From NCBI RefSeq assembly GCF_963378075.1, contig NZ_OY726394.1:2976001-3040000 (forward strand): a stretch of 64,000 nucleotides of DNA, given 5' to 3'. Both the position numbers and the translations under genes were made by a program. A model generated the notes under the pieces. The model had not been told where the DNA came from and searched no databases. It saw only the letters and a program-made list of their open reading frames with translations. Below are positions 17,982-26,861 of this stretch, in pieces. The stretch's first letter is position 1, and every line of letters begins with the position of its first letter. Source of the DNA: Mycolicibacter sp. MU0083. GTDB lineage: Bacteria > Actinomycetota > Actinomycetes > Mycobacteriales > Mycobacteriaceae.

Positions 17982-20077
17982 CGCGGCACCTCCTGCGCCT
18001 GGATCGCGGTGATGGCCACCGTGTAGACGATGTCGTCGACCAGCGCACCCCGCGATAGGTCGTTGACGGGCTTGGCCAGCCCCTGCAGTACCGGACCGAT
18101 CGCGATCGCTCCCGCGGTGCGCTGCACCGCCTTGTAGGTGTTGTTGCCGGTGTTGAGGTCCGGGAACACCAGCACCGTGGCCCGCCCGGCGACTGCAGAG
18201 TCCGGCCGCTTCGCCGCGGCCACCCCCTCGTCGACCGCGGCGTCGTACTGGATCGGCCCGTCGGCGAGCAGATCCGGTCGGCGTTCGTGCACCAATTGCG
18301 TTGCGGCACGAACCTTGTCGACGCCCGCCCCGGACCCGGATTCACCGGTGGAGTAGGACAGCAGCGCCACCCGCGGCTCGATGCCGAACGCCGCGGCGGT
18401 GGCCGCCGACGAGATCGCGATGTCGGCGAGCTGCTCGACGGTCGGGTCGGGCACCACCGCGCAGTCCCCGTAGGCCAGTACCCGGTCGGACAGGCACATC
18501 AGGAACACACTGGACACCGTGGACACCCCGGGCGCGGTGCGGATGATCTCGAACGCCGGCCGAATGGTGTGCGCCGTGGTGTGCGCGGCACCCGAGACCA
18601 TGCCGTCGGCGATGCCCAGCTGCACCATCATGGTTCCGAAATAGGAGATGTCGCGCATGATCTCGCGGGCGCGCTCCTCCGTCATGCCCTTGTGGGCGCG
18701 CAGCCGGGTGTATTCGGCACCGAACCGATCTCGCAGTTCGCTGGACTCGGGATCGATCACCCGTGCGGCATCGAGGTCCACGCCCAGTTCCGCGCCCCGC
18801 CGGCGTACCGCGTTCTCCCGCCCCAACAACGTCAGGTCCACGATTCCGCGAGACAGTAATCGACCGGCCGCCAACAGGATCCGATCGTCACCCGCCTCGG
18901 GTAGGACGATGTGGCGACGGTTGGACCGGGCCCGCTCCAGCAGCCGGTATTCGAACATCTGCGGCGTGATGACGCTCGACGCGGGCACCCGTATCCGCTC
19001 GGCCAACTCGGCGCCGTCGACGTGGTTGGCCATCAACTCGAGCGCGGTGTCGATCTTGCGCAGCGCACCGACGGTGATCCGTGATCCGGTGTTCGACACC
19101 ATCTCCGCGGTGTCGTAGGTGCGATGCGAGGTGGCGATCAGCGGCAGCGTCGGGCGTAGCCCCTTGACCAGCTTGTCGATCGCCGGGTGCGGTAGCAGAC
19201 CGCCGTTGAGGATGATCCCGGCCAGCGACGGAAATCCCTGCGCCTCATGGGCGTTCACCAGTGCCAGCAGCACGTCGGAGCGGTCCGCCGGCACGATCAC
19301 CACCTGGCCCTCGGTCAACCGGTCGAGGATGTTCTCCGCGGTCATCCCGCCGACCATCACGCCGAGCGCCTCCCGGCGCAGCAACTCCGGGTCGCCGCTG
19401 TAGACGGTGCCGTCGAGCGCCGCGCAGAGTTCGGCCATGGTCGGGGCCGACAGCAGCGCCGCCTCGGGAACCGCGAACGCCGGGATGCCGGCGGCGGCCG
19501 GGCTCGCCGAGATGCCCGCGATGATCTCGGCCAACCGGTCCGGGTCGCAGCGGTTGGCGATCACCGCGGCCGGATGGGCGTGTGCCGCGGCGACTTCGGC
19601 CAGACAGCGCGTGGTGATATCGGCGATCGCCTGCACGTCGCGATTGTGACCGTTGATCGCCAGTATCAGCGGCGCACCCAGGTTCACCGCGATCCGGGCG
19701 TTGAAACCCAGTTCGCTGGGGTTGACGACGTCGGTGTAGTCGCTGCCGACCACCAGGACCGTGTCGCACCGCCGGGCCATCTCGTGGAAGCGCGCGACGA
19801 TCTCGCCCAGCGCGGCTTCCCGGTCGGTGTAGACCTGCTGATAGGTCACTCCGCGGCAGGCGGCATGATCGTCGATCGTCGCGGTGGCGTGCGCGAGCAG
19901 CAGTTCGAGTTGCTCGTCGGGCTCGTCGAGGGAGCGCACCACCGGGCGGAACACGCCGACCCGTGCCGAGGACGCGGCCAGCATGTGCAGCAAGCCCAGC
20001 GCCACCACGGTTTTGCCGCTGCCGCCTTCTGCTGCGGCCAGATAGATACTCGACGCGCCGGATTCGCTTTCGCCCAT
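17978..20077 (-). CDS. pta: Phosphate acetyltransferase
   Basis: A 699-residue long-form Pta, which interconverts acetyl-CoA and acetyl phosphate. The N-terminal third is a P-loop domain ([17 protein letters not shown]), a DRTGG domain lies in the middle, and the C-terminal catalytic PTA_PTB domain starts near residue 375 ([47 protein letters not shown]). ATG 20077 gives [19 protein letters not shown]; it is 4 bases after the aminotransferase stop, so the three genes form one operon. Confidence 0.95.
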   Translation of the reverse strand: MGESESGASSIYLAAAEGGSGKTVVALGLLHMLAASSARVGVFRPVVRSLDEPDEQLELLLAHATATIDDHAACRGVTYQQVYTDREAALGEIVARFHEMARRCDTVLVVGSDYTDVVNPSELGFNARIAVNLGAPLILAINGHNRDVQAIADITTRCLAEVAAAHAHPAAVIANRCDPDRLAEIIAGISASPAAAGIPAFAVPEAALLSAPTMAELCAALDGTVYSGDPELLRREALGVMVGGMTAENILDRLTEGQVVIVPADRSDVLLALVNAHEAQGFPSLAGIILNGGLLPHPAIDKLVKGLRPTLPLIATSHRTYDTAEMVSNTGSRITVGALRKIDTALELMANHVDGAELAERIRVPASSVITPQMFEYRLLERARSNRRHIVLPEAGDDRILLAAGRLLSRGIVDLTLLGRENAVRRRGAELGVDLDAARVIDPESSELRDRFGAEYTRLRAHKGMTEERAREIMRDISYFGTMMVQLGIADGMVSGAAHTTAHTIRPAFEIIRTAPGVSTVSSVFLMCLSDRVLAYGDCAVVPDPTVEQLADIAISSAATAAAFGIEPRVALLSYSTGESGSGAGVDKVRAATQLVHERRPDLLADGPIQYDAAVDEGVAAAKRPDSAVAGRATVLVFPDLNTGNNTYKAVQRTAGAIAIGPVLQGLAKPVNDLSRGALVDDIVYTVAITAIQAQEVPR

Positions 20078-20081
20078 CGGC

Positions 20082-21209
20082 TCAGCCGATCTGGTCGATC
20101 GCGGCCCGCAGTCGCGCCACCGTTCCCTCGACGTCGGCGAGTTTGTCCAGCCCGAAGAGCCCCACCCGGAAGGTGCTGAAAGACGCCGGTTCGTCGCACT
20201 GCAGTGGCACGCCGGCCGCCGTCTGCAACCCGTGCGCCTTGAACTTCGCACCGGTGCGGATGTCGGGGTCGGTGGTGTAGCTGACCACCACGCCGGGTGC
20301 TTCGAATCTCGGTGCGGCCACACTGGGAAAGCCGCGCTCGGCCAACAGCGCACGCACCTTGCGCCCGAGGGCGAACTGCTGCTCGCGCACCTCGGCGAAG
20401 CCACGCCGGCGGGTCTCCGCCATGGCGTCGCGGAGTCGACCGATCACCCCGGTCGGCATGGTGGCGTGATAGGCGTGACCGCCGCCCTCGTAGGCCACCA
20501 TGATGTCGCGCCACTTCTTCAGGTCCAGCGCGAAGCTGCTGCTGGTGGTGGCCTCCATCGCCTGCACCGCCCGATCGGAGAGACAGACCATGGCGCAGCC
20601 CGGCTCCGAACTCCAGTCCTTCTGCGGCGCGGTGACCAACACGTCCACCCCGAGGGCGGCCATGTCGATCCACACCACGCCGGAGGCGATGCAGTCCAGC
20701 ACGAACAACCCACCCACGGCGGCCGTCGCCGCGCCGATGCGGGCCAGATAGTCGTCGGGCAGCAGGATTCCGCTGGCGGTCTCCACATGCGGTACGAACA
20801 CCACCGCCGGCCGAATCCGCGCGATCGCCTGCTCGACCTCCTCGACGGGCGCGGGGATCCACGGCGCCTGATCGCCTTCACCGGTGCGACGCGCCTTGAG
20901 CACGGTGACGCGGTCGGTGATGCGACCGGCCTCCAGGATCTGACTCCACCGGTAGCTGAAGAAGCCGTTGCGGACGACCAGCGCTTCGGCGTCGTTGGCG
21001 AATTGGCGTGCGACCGCCTCCATCCCGCATGTGCCGTTGCCGGGCAGCACGATCGCCGCGTCGGCGCCGTACACCTCGCGCAGCATCTGCGAGACGTCGT
21101 TCATGACGTCCTGGAAGCGCACCGACATGTGGTTGAGCGCGCGGTCGGTGTAGACGACGGAGTATTCGAGCAAGCCGTCGGGGTCGACCTCGGGCAGAAG
21201 TCCTGGCAT
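20082..21209 (-). CDS. Class V aminotransferase (alanine-glyoxylate/serine-pyruvate type)
   Basis: A 375-residue fold-type-I PLP enzyme. The cofactor lysine is in VLVTAPQKDWSSEPG; GNGTCGMEAVARQ and ASGVVWIDMAALGVD are other family blocks. Relatives use alanine, serine or aspartate as donor and glyoxylate or pyruvate as acceptor; the substrate is not clear here. It sits directly upstream of pta-ackA, so pyruvate and acetyl-CoA overflow metabolism is a reasonable context. Its ATG has CTAGGAGAGG upstream, a good ribosome binding site. Confidence 0.85.
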   Translation of the reverse strand: MPGLLPEVDPDGLLEYSVVYTDRALNHMSVRFQDVMNDVSQMLREVYGADAAIVLPGNGTCGMEAVARQFANDAEALVVRNGFFSYRWSQILEAGRITDRVTVLKARRTGEGDQAPWIPAPVEEVEQAIARIRPAVVFVPHVETASGILLPDDYLARIGAATAAVGGLFVLDCIASGVVWIDMAALGVDVLVTAPQKDWSSEPGCAMVCLSDRAVQAMEATTSSSFALDLKKWRDIMVAYEGGGHAYHATMPTGVIGRLRDAMAETRRRGFAEVREQQFALGRKVRALLAERGFPSVAAPRFEAPGVVVSYTTDPDIRTGAKFKAHGLQTAAGVPLQCDEPASFSTFRVGLFGLDKLADVEGTVARLRAAIDQIG

Positions 21210-21251
21210 GAAGCCTCTCCTAGGTGGGACGGACGGTGCCGGCCGCCGATT

Positions 21252-21833
21252 TCACAGCTGCCGATCCCCGCTGATCTGGACGTCGGATACGTTTCTGCCG
21301 CCGAGCCACAGGCCCAGCGCTTCGGTCGTGCCGCGCACGACCTTGCCGCGGCCACGCGGCCGGGAGATCCCGTCGGTGGGCACCACGCGATAGCGCAACA
21401 ACGTGGGTTGCAGCTTCTGCACGGTCAGGTTGACGCCTTCGGCGAGGATCGCGGCCGCTTCGGCCGGCGGGATCTCGCGGGTTCGGCCCAGCCCGCGCAA
21501 CACGTCCTGGTGGTGCATGGCCACGTCGCCCAACAACAGGCCGGCCAGTCTCCGGTCGGGCACCTGCGCCCAACGTCGGCCCTCCGCGATGAGTTCCGCC
21601 CGCGGCCGGCGTCGTCCGGCCGCCACGATCTCGGCGTTGATCCGATGCAGGCGCCACGGCGCACGCAGGTAAGGGCCGATCCGCGAGGTGCCGATCAGAT
21701 GCGCCAACACGTCGCGCGGTGACCAGCCCGCGCACAACGTGGTGCCGTCGTCGAACTCCTCATCGGTGAGCCCGTCGACGGTGTCGACGAACGCCTGCCG
21801 TGCGCTACGGACGGTGTCCAACCGGGATGTCAT
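21252..21833 (-). CDS. Maleylpyruvate isomerase/DinB-like mycothiol-dependent enzyme
   Basis: A 193-residue member of the mycothiol-dependent maleylpyruvate isomerase family. The metal-site signature is seen as CAGWSPRDVLAHLIG with a later HHQD, giving the three histidines of the DinB-fold metal site. Such proteins use mycothiol as a thiol cofactor in actinobacteria; the substrate of this one is unknown. It lies 42 bases upstream of the aminotransferase and 9 bases after the fadE25 stop, all on the same strand, so it may belong to a long transcript. Confidence 0.82.
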   Translation of the reverse strand: MTSRLDTVRSARQAFVDTVDGLTDEEFDDGTTLCAGWSPRDVLAHLIGTSRIGPYLRAPWRLHRINAEIVAAGRRRPRAELIAEGRRWAQVPDRRLAGLLLGDVAMHHQDVLRGLGRTREIPPAEAAAILAEGVNLTVQKLQPTLLRYRVVPTDGISRPRGRGKVVRGTTEALGLWLGGRNVSDVQISGDRQL

Positions 21834-21842
21834 CGGGCCACG

Positions 21843-23012
21843 CTAGCCCAGCAGATGCCGGCTCATCACGACACGCTGAATCTGGTTGGTGCCCTCGTAG
21901 ATCTGGGTGATCTTCGCGTCGCGCATCATCCGCTCCACCGGGAAGTCGGTGGTGTAGCCCGCGCCGCCGAACAGTTGCACCGCGTCGGTGGTGACTTCCA
22001 TGGCCACATCGGAGGCGAAGCACTTGCTCGCCGCGGAGATGAAGCCCAGACCGGTCTCGCCGCGCTCGGCACGCGCGGCGGCCGAGTACACCATCAGCCG
22101 GGCGGCCTCGAGCTTCATCGCCATGTCGGCGATCATGAACTGCACGCCCTGGAAGGTGGCGATGTTCTTGCCGAACTGCTTGCGGTCCTTGGTGTATTCG
22201 ATCGCCGCGTCGAGTGCGCCCTGCGCGATACCGACCGCCTGGGCGCCGATGGTGGGACGGGTGTGGTCCAGGGTGCGCAGCGCGGTCTTGAAGCCGGTCC
22301 CCGGTTCGCCGATGATCCGGTCGCCGGGGATGCGGCAGTTCTCGAAGTACAGCTCGGTGGTGGGCGAGCCCTTGATGCCGAGCTTGTGCTCCTTGGGCCC
22401 GATGGTGAAGCCCTCGTCGTCGATGTGGATCATGAAGGCGGAGATGCCGTTGGCGCCGCGGTCGGGATCGGTCACCGCCATCACGGTGTACCAGGTGGAC
22501 TTGCCGCCGTTGGTGATCCAGCACTTGGACCCGTTGAGGATCCAGTCGTCGCCGTCGGCCTTGGCGCGGGTGCGCATGGCCGCGGCGTCACTGCCCGCTT
22601 CGCGCTCGCTCAACGCGTAGGACGCCATCACCTCGCCGGCGGCCAGCCCGGGCAGCACCTGGTGCTTGAGTTCCTCGGAACCGGACAGGATCAGGCCCAT
22701 GGTGCCCAGCTTGTTCACCGCGGGGATCAGCGAGGACGACGCGCAGACCCGGGCGACCTCTTCGATCACGATGCAGGCCGCCACCGAGTCCGCACCCTGT
22801 CCGCCGTAGGCCTCGGGGACGTGGACGGCGTTGAAACCCGACGCGTTCAGTGCGGTCAGGGCTTCTTCGGGGAAGCGGGCCCGCTCGTCGACGTCCTTGG
22901 CGTGCGGGGCGATCTCCTTCTCGGCCAGAGCGCGGATCGCTGCGCGCAGTTCGTCGTGCTCCTCGGGGAGCTTGAACAGGTCAAACGACGGATCTCCGGC
23001 CCACCCAGCCAT
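21843..23012 (-). CDS. fadE25: FadE25, acyl-CoA dehydrogenase
   Basis: A 389-residue FAD-dependent acyl-CoA dehydrogenase of short/medium-chain type, identical in length to Rv3274c. Motifs include YALSEREAGSDAAAM and WITNGG (FAD binding) and the catalytic glutamate at about E373 in IYEGTNQIQR. ATG 23012 has AGGAGG upstream. It is 14 bases after purE on the same strand. In M. tuberculosis the same fadE25-purE-purK order is found, so this marks the return to the conserved core order. Confidence 0.95.
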   Translation of the reverse strand: MAGWAGDPSFDLFKLPEEHDELRAAIRALAEKEIAPHAKDVDERARFPEEALTALNASGFNAVHVPEAYGGQGADSVAACIVIEEVARVCASSSLIPAVNKLGTMGLILSGSEELKHQVLPGLAAGEVMASYALSEREAGSDAAAMRTRAKADGDDWILNGSKCWITNGGKSTWYTVMAVTDPDRGANGISAFMIHIDDEGFTIGPKEHKLGIKGSPTTELYFENCRIPGDRIIGEPGTGFKTALRTLDHTRPTIGAQAVGIAQGALDAAIEYTKDRKQFGKNIATFQGVQFMIADMAMKLEAARLMVYSAAARAERGETGLGFISAASKCFASDVAMEVTTDAVQLFGGAGYTTDFPVERMMRDAKITQIYEGTNQIQRVVMSRHLLG

Positions 23013-23026
23013 GACAGCCTCCTAAG

Positions 23027-23542
23027 CTACTCGCCGGTAACTTTACCTTGAAGCGCCGCGTCCTTCGCAAGCACGCTGTCGGCCATCTGGTCTTGAAAGG
23101 CCACCATTCGAGCCCGCAACGCCGCATCCGCCGAACCCAGAATACGCACCGCCAGCAAACCCGCATTTCTTGCGCCGCCGATGGAAACCGTGGCCACCGG
23201 CACCCCGGCGGGCATCTGCACGATCGACAGCAACGAATCCAACCCGTCCAGTCGGGCCAGCGGGACCGGTACCCCGATCACCGGCAGCGGTGTGGCCGAT
23301 GCCACCATCCCGGGCAGGTGCGCGGCACCACCCGCGCCGGCGATGATGACCTCGATACCGCGGCCGGCGGCGTCGCGCGCGTAGTCGAACATCCGCTGCG
23401 GGGTGCGGTGCGCCGAGACCACGCCGACCTCGAAACGGACATCGAACTCGGCCAGGGCCAGGGCGGCCTCTTCCATCACCGACCAGTCACTGTCACTGCC
23501 CATGATGACGCCGACCCGGGGACCGGGCTTGTGCTCACTCAT
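23027..23542 (-). CDS. purE: PurE, N5-carboxyaminoimidazole ribonucleotide mutase
   Basis: A 171-residue class I PurE that converts N5-CAIR to CAIR in purine synthesis. The signature [13 protein letters not shown] is at the N-terminus, followed by [12 protein letters not shown] (active-site His) and [12 protein letters not shown]. The ATG at 23542 overlaps the end of purK by 8 bases, so the genes are coupled. A short C-terminal extension (about 20 residues) after the core is common in mycobacteria. Confidence 0.96.
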   Translation of the reverse strand: MSEHKPGPRVGVIMGSDSDWSVMEEAALALAEFDVRFEVGVVSAHRTPQRMFDYARDAAGRGIEVIIAGAGGAAHLPGMVASATPLPVIGVPVPLARLDGLDSLLSIVQMPAGVPVATVSIGGARNAGLLAVRILGSADAALRARMVAFQDQMADSVLAKDAALQGKVTGE

Positions 23543-24782
23543 GCGGGTCCCATCCATCACTCCATTCCGCGTGCGACAACCAGTGTGCCGCGCTTTCGGC
23601 CCGCTCGCGCAGAGTCGCAGAATCCTGCGCGCCCACCCCGAGCAGATTGATGTGGCCGATCTTGCGGCCCGGTCGTTCGCCCTTGCCGTACAGGTGGACC
23701 CGGGCGTCGGGATAGCGGGCGAACAGGTGGTGCAGCCGTTCGTCCATGGTCATCGCCGGCGTCTCCGGGGCCCCGAGCACGTTGGCCATCACGGTCACCG
23801 GCGCCACCGGTGTGGTGGCCCCCAGCGGATAGTCCAGTACGGCTCGCAGGTGCTGTTCGAACTGGCTGGTCGCCGCGCCGTCCATGGTCCAGTGCCCGGA
23901 ATTGTGCGGGCGCATCGCCAGCTCGTTGACCAGCAACCGGCCGTCGGTGGTCTCGAACAGCTCGACCGCGAGCACTCCGACCACGCCGAGCTCGTCGGCC
24001 AATCGCAGCGCCAGTTGCTGTGCGGCGGCGGCCGACTCGGCCGAGAGATCGGGGGCGGGCGCGATCACCGTCACGCAGATCCCGTCCTGCTGCACGGTCT
24101 CGACCACCGGCCACGCCGCGCCCTGCCCGAACGGCGAGCGGGCGACCAGCGCCGAGAGTTCCCGGCGCATCGCGACGCGTTCTTCGGCGAGAACCGGAGC
24201 CCCGGCGGCCAGGTACTCCGCGACCGCGGCGCGGGCCTGGTCGATGTCGTCGACGAGGGAGACGCCGCGCCCGTCGTATCCGCCGCGGGCGGCCTTGACC
24301 ACCATCGGGCCGCCGGTGAGCGCCGCGAACCCGTCGAGGTCCTGCTCGGTCTCGATGGCCGCGAATCGTGGAATCGGGGCGCCCAGTTCGGCCAGTTTGC
24401 GGCGCATCACCAGCTTGTCCTGGGCGTGCTGCAGTGCCGCGGGCGGCGGGGCGACGTTGACGCCCTCGGCGACCAGCTGGTCGAGCAGGTCGCCGGGAAC
24501 GTGTTCGTGGTCGAAGGTGAGCACGGTGGCCCCGGCGGCGGCGGCGCGCAGGTCATCGAGATCGGTGTGCGAACCGATCACCACGTCCGGGGTGACCTGG
24601 GCCGCCGGCTCATCGGCCGCGGTGGCCAAGACCCGCAGTCGCTGACCCAGCGCGATCGCGGCCTGATGGGTCATCCTCGCCAGCTGACCGCCGCCCACCA
24701 TGGCGACCAGGGGGTACCGCCCGCTTGCGGGAGACGGGCTACGTCCACCTGCGGGCGGTGTCGTGGTTGGGGGTTTCGGCAC
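23535..24782 (-). CDS. purK: PurK, N5-carboxyaminoimidazole ribonucleotide synthase
   Basis: A 415-residue ATP-grasp enzyme producing N5-CAIR from AIR, bicarbonate and ATP, the substrate of PurE downstream. The N-terminal [10 protein letters not shown], the ATP-grasp block [13 protein letters not shown], and [14 protein letters not shown] are diagnostic. A Pro-rich N-terminal tail of about 25 residues precedes the core; a GTG at 24782 is the longest start and an internal start is possible. It diverges from the gtrA-like gene across about 85 bases. Confidence 0.95.
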   Translation of the reverse strand: MPKPPTTTPPAGGRSPSPASGRYPLVAMVGGGQLARMTHQAAIALGQRLRVLATAADEPAAQVTPDVVIGSHTDLDDLRAAAAGATVLTFDHEHVPGDLLDQLVAEGVNVAPPPAALQHAQDKLVMRRKLAELGAPIPRFAAIETEQDLDGFAALTGGPMVVKAARGGYDGRGVSLVDDIDQARAAVAEYLAAGAPVLAEERVAMRRELSALVARSPFGQGAAWPVVETVQQDGICVTVIAPAPDLSAESAAAAQQLALRLADELGVVGVLAVELFETTDGRLLVNELAMRPHNSGHWTMDGAATSQFEQHLRAVLDYPLGATTPVAPVTVMANVLGAPETPAMTMDERLHHLFARYPDARVHLYGKGERPGRKIGHINLLGVGAQDSATLRERAESAAHWLSHAEWSDGWDPHE

Positions 24783-24866
24783 GCGCCATATGGTGTCATG
24801 CGGCCCGCGGTAACCGTTATCCAGTCATTAGGCACAGATCCGGCCGAGTCCGTACACTGGCAACTT

Positions 24867-25514
24867 GTGTCTTTTACCGACGCCACCATCGCCCGCCTGC
24901 CGCGGGTGATCCGTCCGCTGGCCGAGCGCCATCACGAGTTGATCAAGTTCGCCATCGTCGGCGCAACCACCTTCGTGATCGACTCGGCGCTGTTCTACAC
25001 GCTCAAGCTGACGATCCTGGCGCCCAAGCCCGTCACCGCCAAGGTCATCTCCGGGATCGTCGCGGTGATCGCGTCCTACATCCTCAACCGGGAGTGGAGC
25101 TTCAAGGACCGCGGCGGCCGGGAACGACACCACGAAGCACTGCTGTTCTTCGGCGTCAGCGGCGTCGGGGTGGTGTTGTCCATGGCCCCGTTGTGGTTCT
25201 CCAGCTATGTCCTGCAGTTGCGGGCACCGATGGTGTCGTTGACCCTGGAGAACATCTCCGACTTCGTCTCGGCCTACATCATCGGCAACCTGCTGCAGAT
25301 GGCGTTCCGGTTCTGGGCGTTTCGGCGCTGGGTCTTTCCCGACGAGTTCGCGCGCAGCACCGACGCCGCACTCGACGCGACGATCGAGACGGGTGCACTG
25401 GCCGAGGCGCTGGAGGATTCCCGGGAAAACCACCCGGACAGCGGGGTGGTGACGCTGTTCCGGCGTCCGCCCCGGCGTCAGCCGCCGACCGACGGGTTGT
25501 CGAAGACTTCGTGA
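24867..25514 (+). CDS. GtrA-family four-helix membrane protein (Rv3277-like)
   Basis: About 215 residues with four hydrophobic helices (roughly residues 25–130) and the GtrA signature KFAIVGATTFVID. GtrA proteins help translocate polyprenyl-linked sugars or act with glycosyltransferases in wall or glycan modification. The GTG at 24867 is chosen as the first start that leaves the promoter region free. The last 37 bases overlap the end of the PH-domain gene on the other strand. Confidence 0.85.
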   Translation: MSFTDATIARLPRVIRPLAERHHELIKFAIVGATTFVIDSALFYTLKLTILAPKPVTAKVISGIVAVIASYILNREWSFKDRGGRERHHEALLFFGVSGVGVVLSMAPLWFSSYVLQLRAPMVSLTLENISDFVSAYIIGNLLQMAFRFWAFRRWVFPDEFARSTDAALDATIETGALAEALEDSRENHPDSGVVTLFRRPPRRQPPTDGLSKTS

Positions 25515-25987
25515 TACAGCAGCGTGTGGACCTGTTCCACGCGCGGGACGTCGTAGAACTCCAACGGTTCCTGTGACGCCGATTCGATGATCAGCGTGCC
25601 GGTCCGCAGCATCCGGTCGATGAACCCGTGCACGAACTCGACGCTGTTGATCCGGCTCAGCGCGATGTCGAGGCCGCTGCGGGTCAGCAGACCGTGCCGG
25701 AACATCACCCGCCGGTCGGTGACCACGAAGTGCGTCGTCAACCACCCCAGGAACGGCCAGAGCGTCAGCCACCCCACCACCACGGCCCAGATCGCCCAGA
25801 CCACCCCGAAGACCACGTTCTTGGCGGTGGGATCCCAGGCCCGGGGATTGACGATCCCGCAGGCGAAGGCCGCGCACGCGGTCGCGGAGAACAGCACCAG
25901 CACCGGGACGATCAATCGCTTGACGTGCGGGTGCCGATGCACCACCACCTGTTCGTCGTCGGCGAGCACGCTCTCCGGGTATGCCAC
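25478..25987 (-). CDS. PH-domain membrane protein (Rv3278c-like)
   Basis: A 169-residue protein with two membrane helices (about residues 26–46 and 58–82) followed by a bacterial PH-like domain (THFVVTDRRVMFRHGLLTRSG, then LSRINSVEFVHGFIDRMLRTG). The role is unknown; such YdbT-type modules are thought to sit on the inner face of the membrane. The start lies 8 bases after birA, so they form an operon; the 3' end overlaps the gtrA-like gene. Confidence 0.85.
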   Translation of the reverse strand: MAYPESVLADDEQVVVHRHPHVKRLIVPVLVLFSATACAAFACGIVNPRAWDPTAKNVVFGVVWAIWAVVVGWLTLWPFLGWLTTHFVVTDRRVMFRHGLLTRSGLDIALSRINSVEFVHGFIDRMLRTGTLIIESASQEPLEFYDVPRVEQVHTLLYHEVFDNPSVGG

Positions 25988-25995
25988 GGGACGTC

Positions 25996-26796
25996 CTACC
26001 CGGTGGGCCGCAGCCGGGTCACGTCGCCGGCCGAGACGGTGACCGGCCCGTCACCGGTGGCGATGACCAGCCGGCCCATCTCGTCGATGGACTCCGCATG
26101 GCCCTCCACCCGCCGGTCACCGGGGATCTCGGCCCGCACCTGCACACCCAGGGTGCAACTGTGTCGCCGGTAGTCGGCCACCAGTGCGGCGTCGGCCCCG
26201 CCCGCGGCACGCCAGGCCGAGACCCGCTGCGCCAGGTTCCGAAGCACCGTCTCCGCCCAGACGTTTCGGTCGAGCACCGCGGCGCCGAGCATCGCCAGTG
26301 ACACCGCCGCCGGATCCGGGGCCTGTTCGGCGGTCATGGTCACGTTCAGGCCGAGTCCGACCACGATCTGCTGTTTGGGGGCGGCGACCTCGGCCAGGAT
26401 GCCCGCCAGCTTCCCATCGTCGACGATGACGTCGTTGGGCCATTTCAGGCCGACCCGCAGACCCGACACCTCGGCGATCGCGTCCGCCACGGCGACGCCG
26501 GTGGCCAGGGTCAGCCAGCCCCATCCCGAGGTCGGTACGTCATCGGCCGCGATTCCCACCGACAGCGAAAGCTGGCTGCGCGCCGGGGCCTCCCAGCGCC
26601 GCCCGTGCCGGCCGCGCCCCGCCGTCTGGTGCTCGGCCAACAGCACCGCCCCGTCGATGTCCTCGCCGGCTGCGGCGCGCGCCAACAGATCGGCGTTGGT
26701 GGATCCGGTTTCGGCGACCACATCTACTGCGCGCCAGCCGTGCGGACCGATCAGTCGGGCGCGAAGCCCGGCCACGTCGAGCGCGGGGGTGTCCAT
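25996..26796 (-). CDS. birA: BirA, biotin-[acetyl-CoA-carboxylase] ligase
   Basis: A 266-residue class I biotin protein ligase without a DNA-binding domain. The biotinyl-AMP loop GRGRHGRRW, the TGSTNADLL block and the catalytic LKWPNDVIV are intact, and a small C-terminal beta-barrel domain follows. It attaches biotin to AccA3, whose gene lies 7 kb downstream in the same cluster, and to other biotin carriers. The start is read at 26796; the intergenic gap to the divergent oxidoreductase is 65 bases. Confidence 0.95.
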   Translation of the reverse strand: MDTPALDVAGLRARLIGPHGWRAVDVVAETGSTNADLLARAAAGEDIDGAVLLAEHQTAGRGRHGRRWEAPARSQLSLSVGIAADDVPTSGWGWLTLATGVAVADAIAEVSGLRVGLKWPNDVIVDDGKLAGILAEVAAPKQQIVVGLGLNVTMTAEQAPDPAAVSLAMLGAAVLDRNVWAETVLRNLAQRVSAWRAAGGADAALVADYRRHSCTLGVQVRAEIPGDRRVEGHAESIDEMGRLVIATGDGPVTVSAGDVTRLRPTG

Positions 26797-26861
26797 GATC
26801 GCCAGCTTACGGGCGGTACGGGCTTCCGAAGAGCCACCACACGATCTAGGTTGGCATCATC

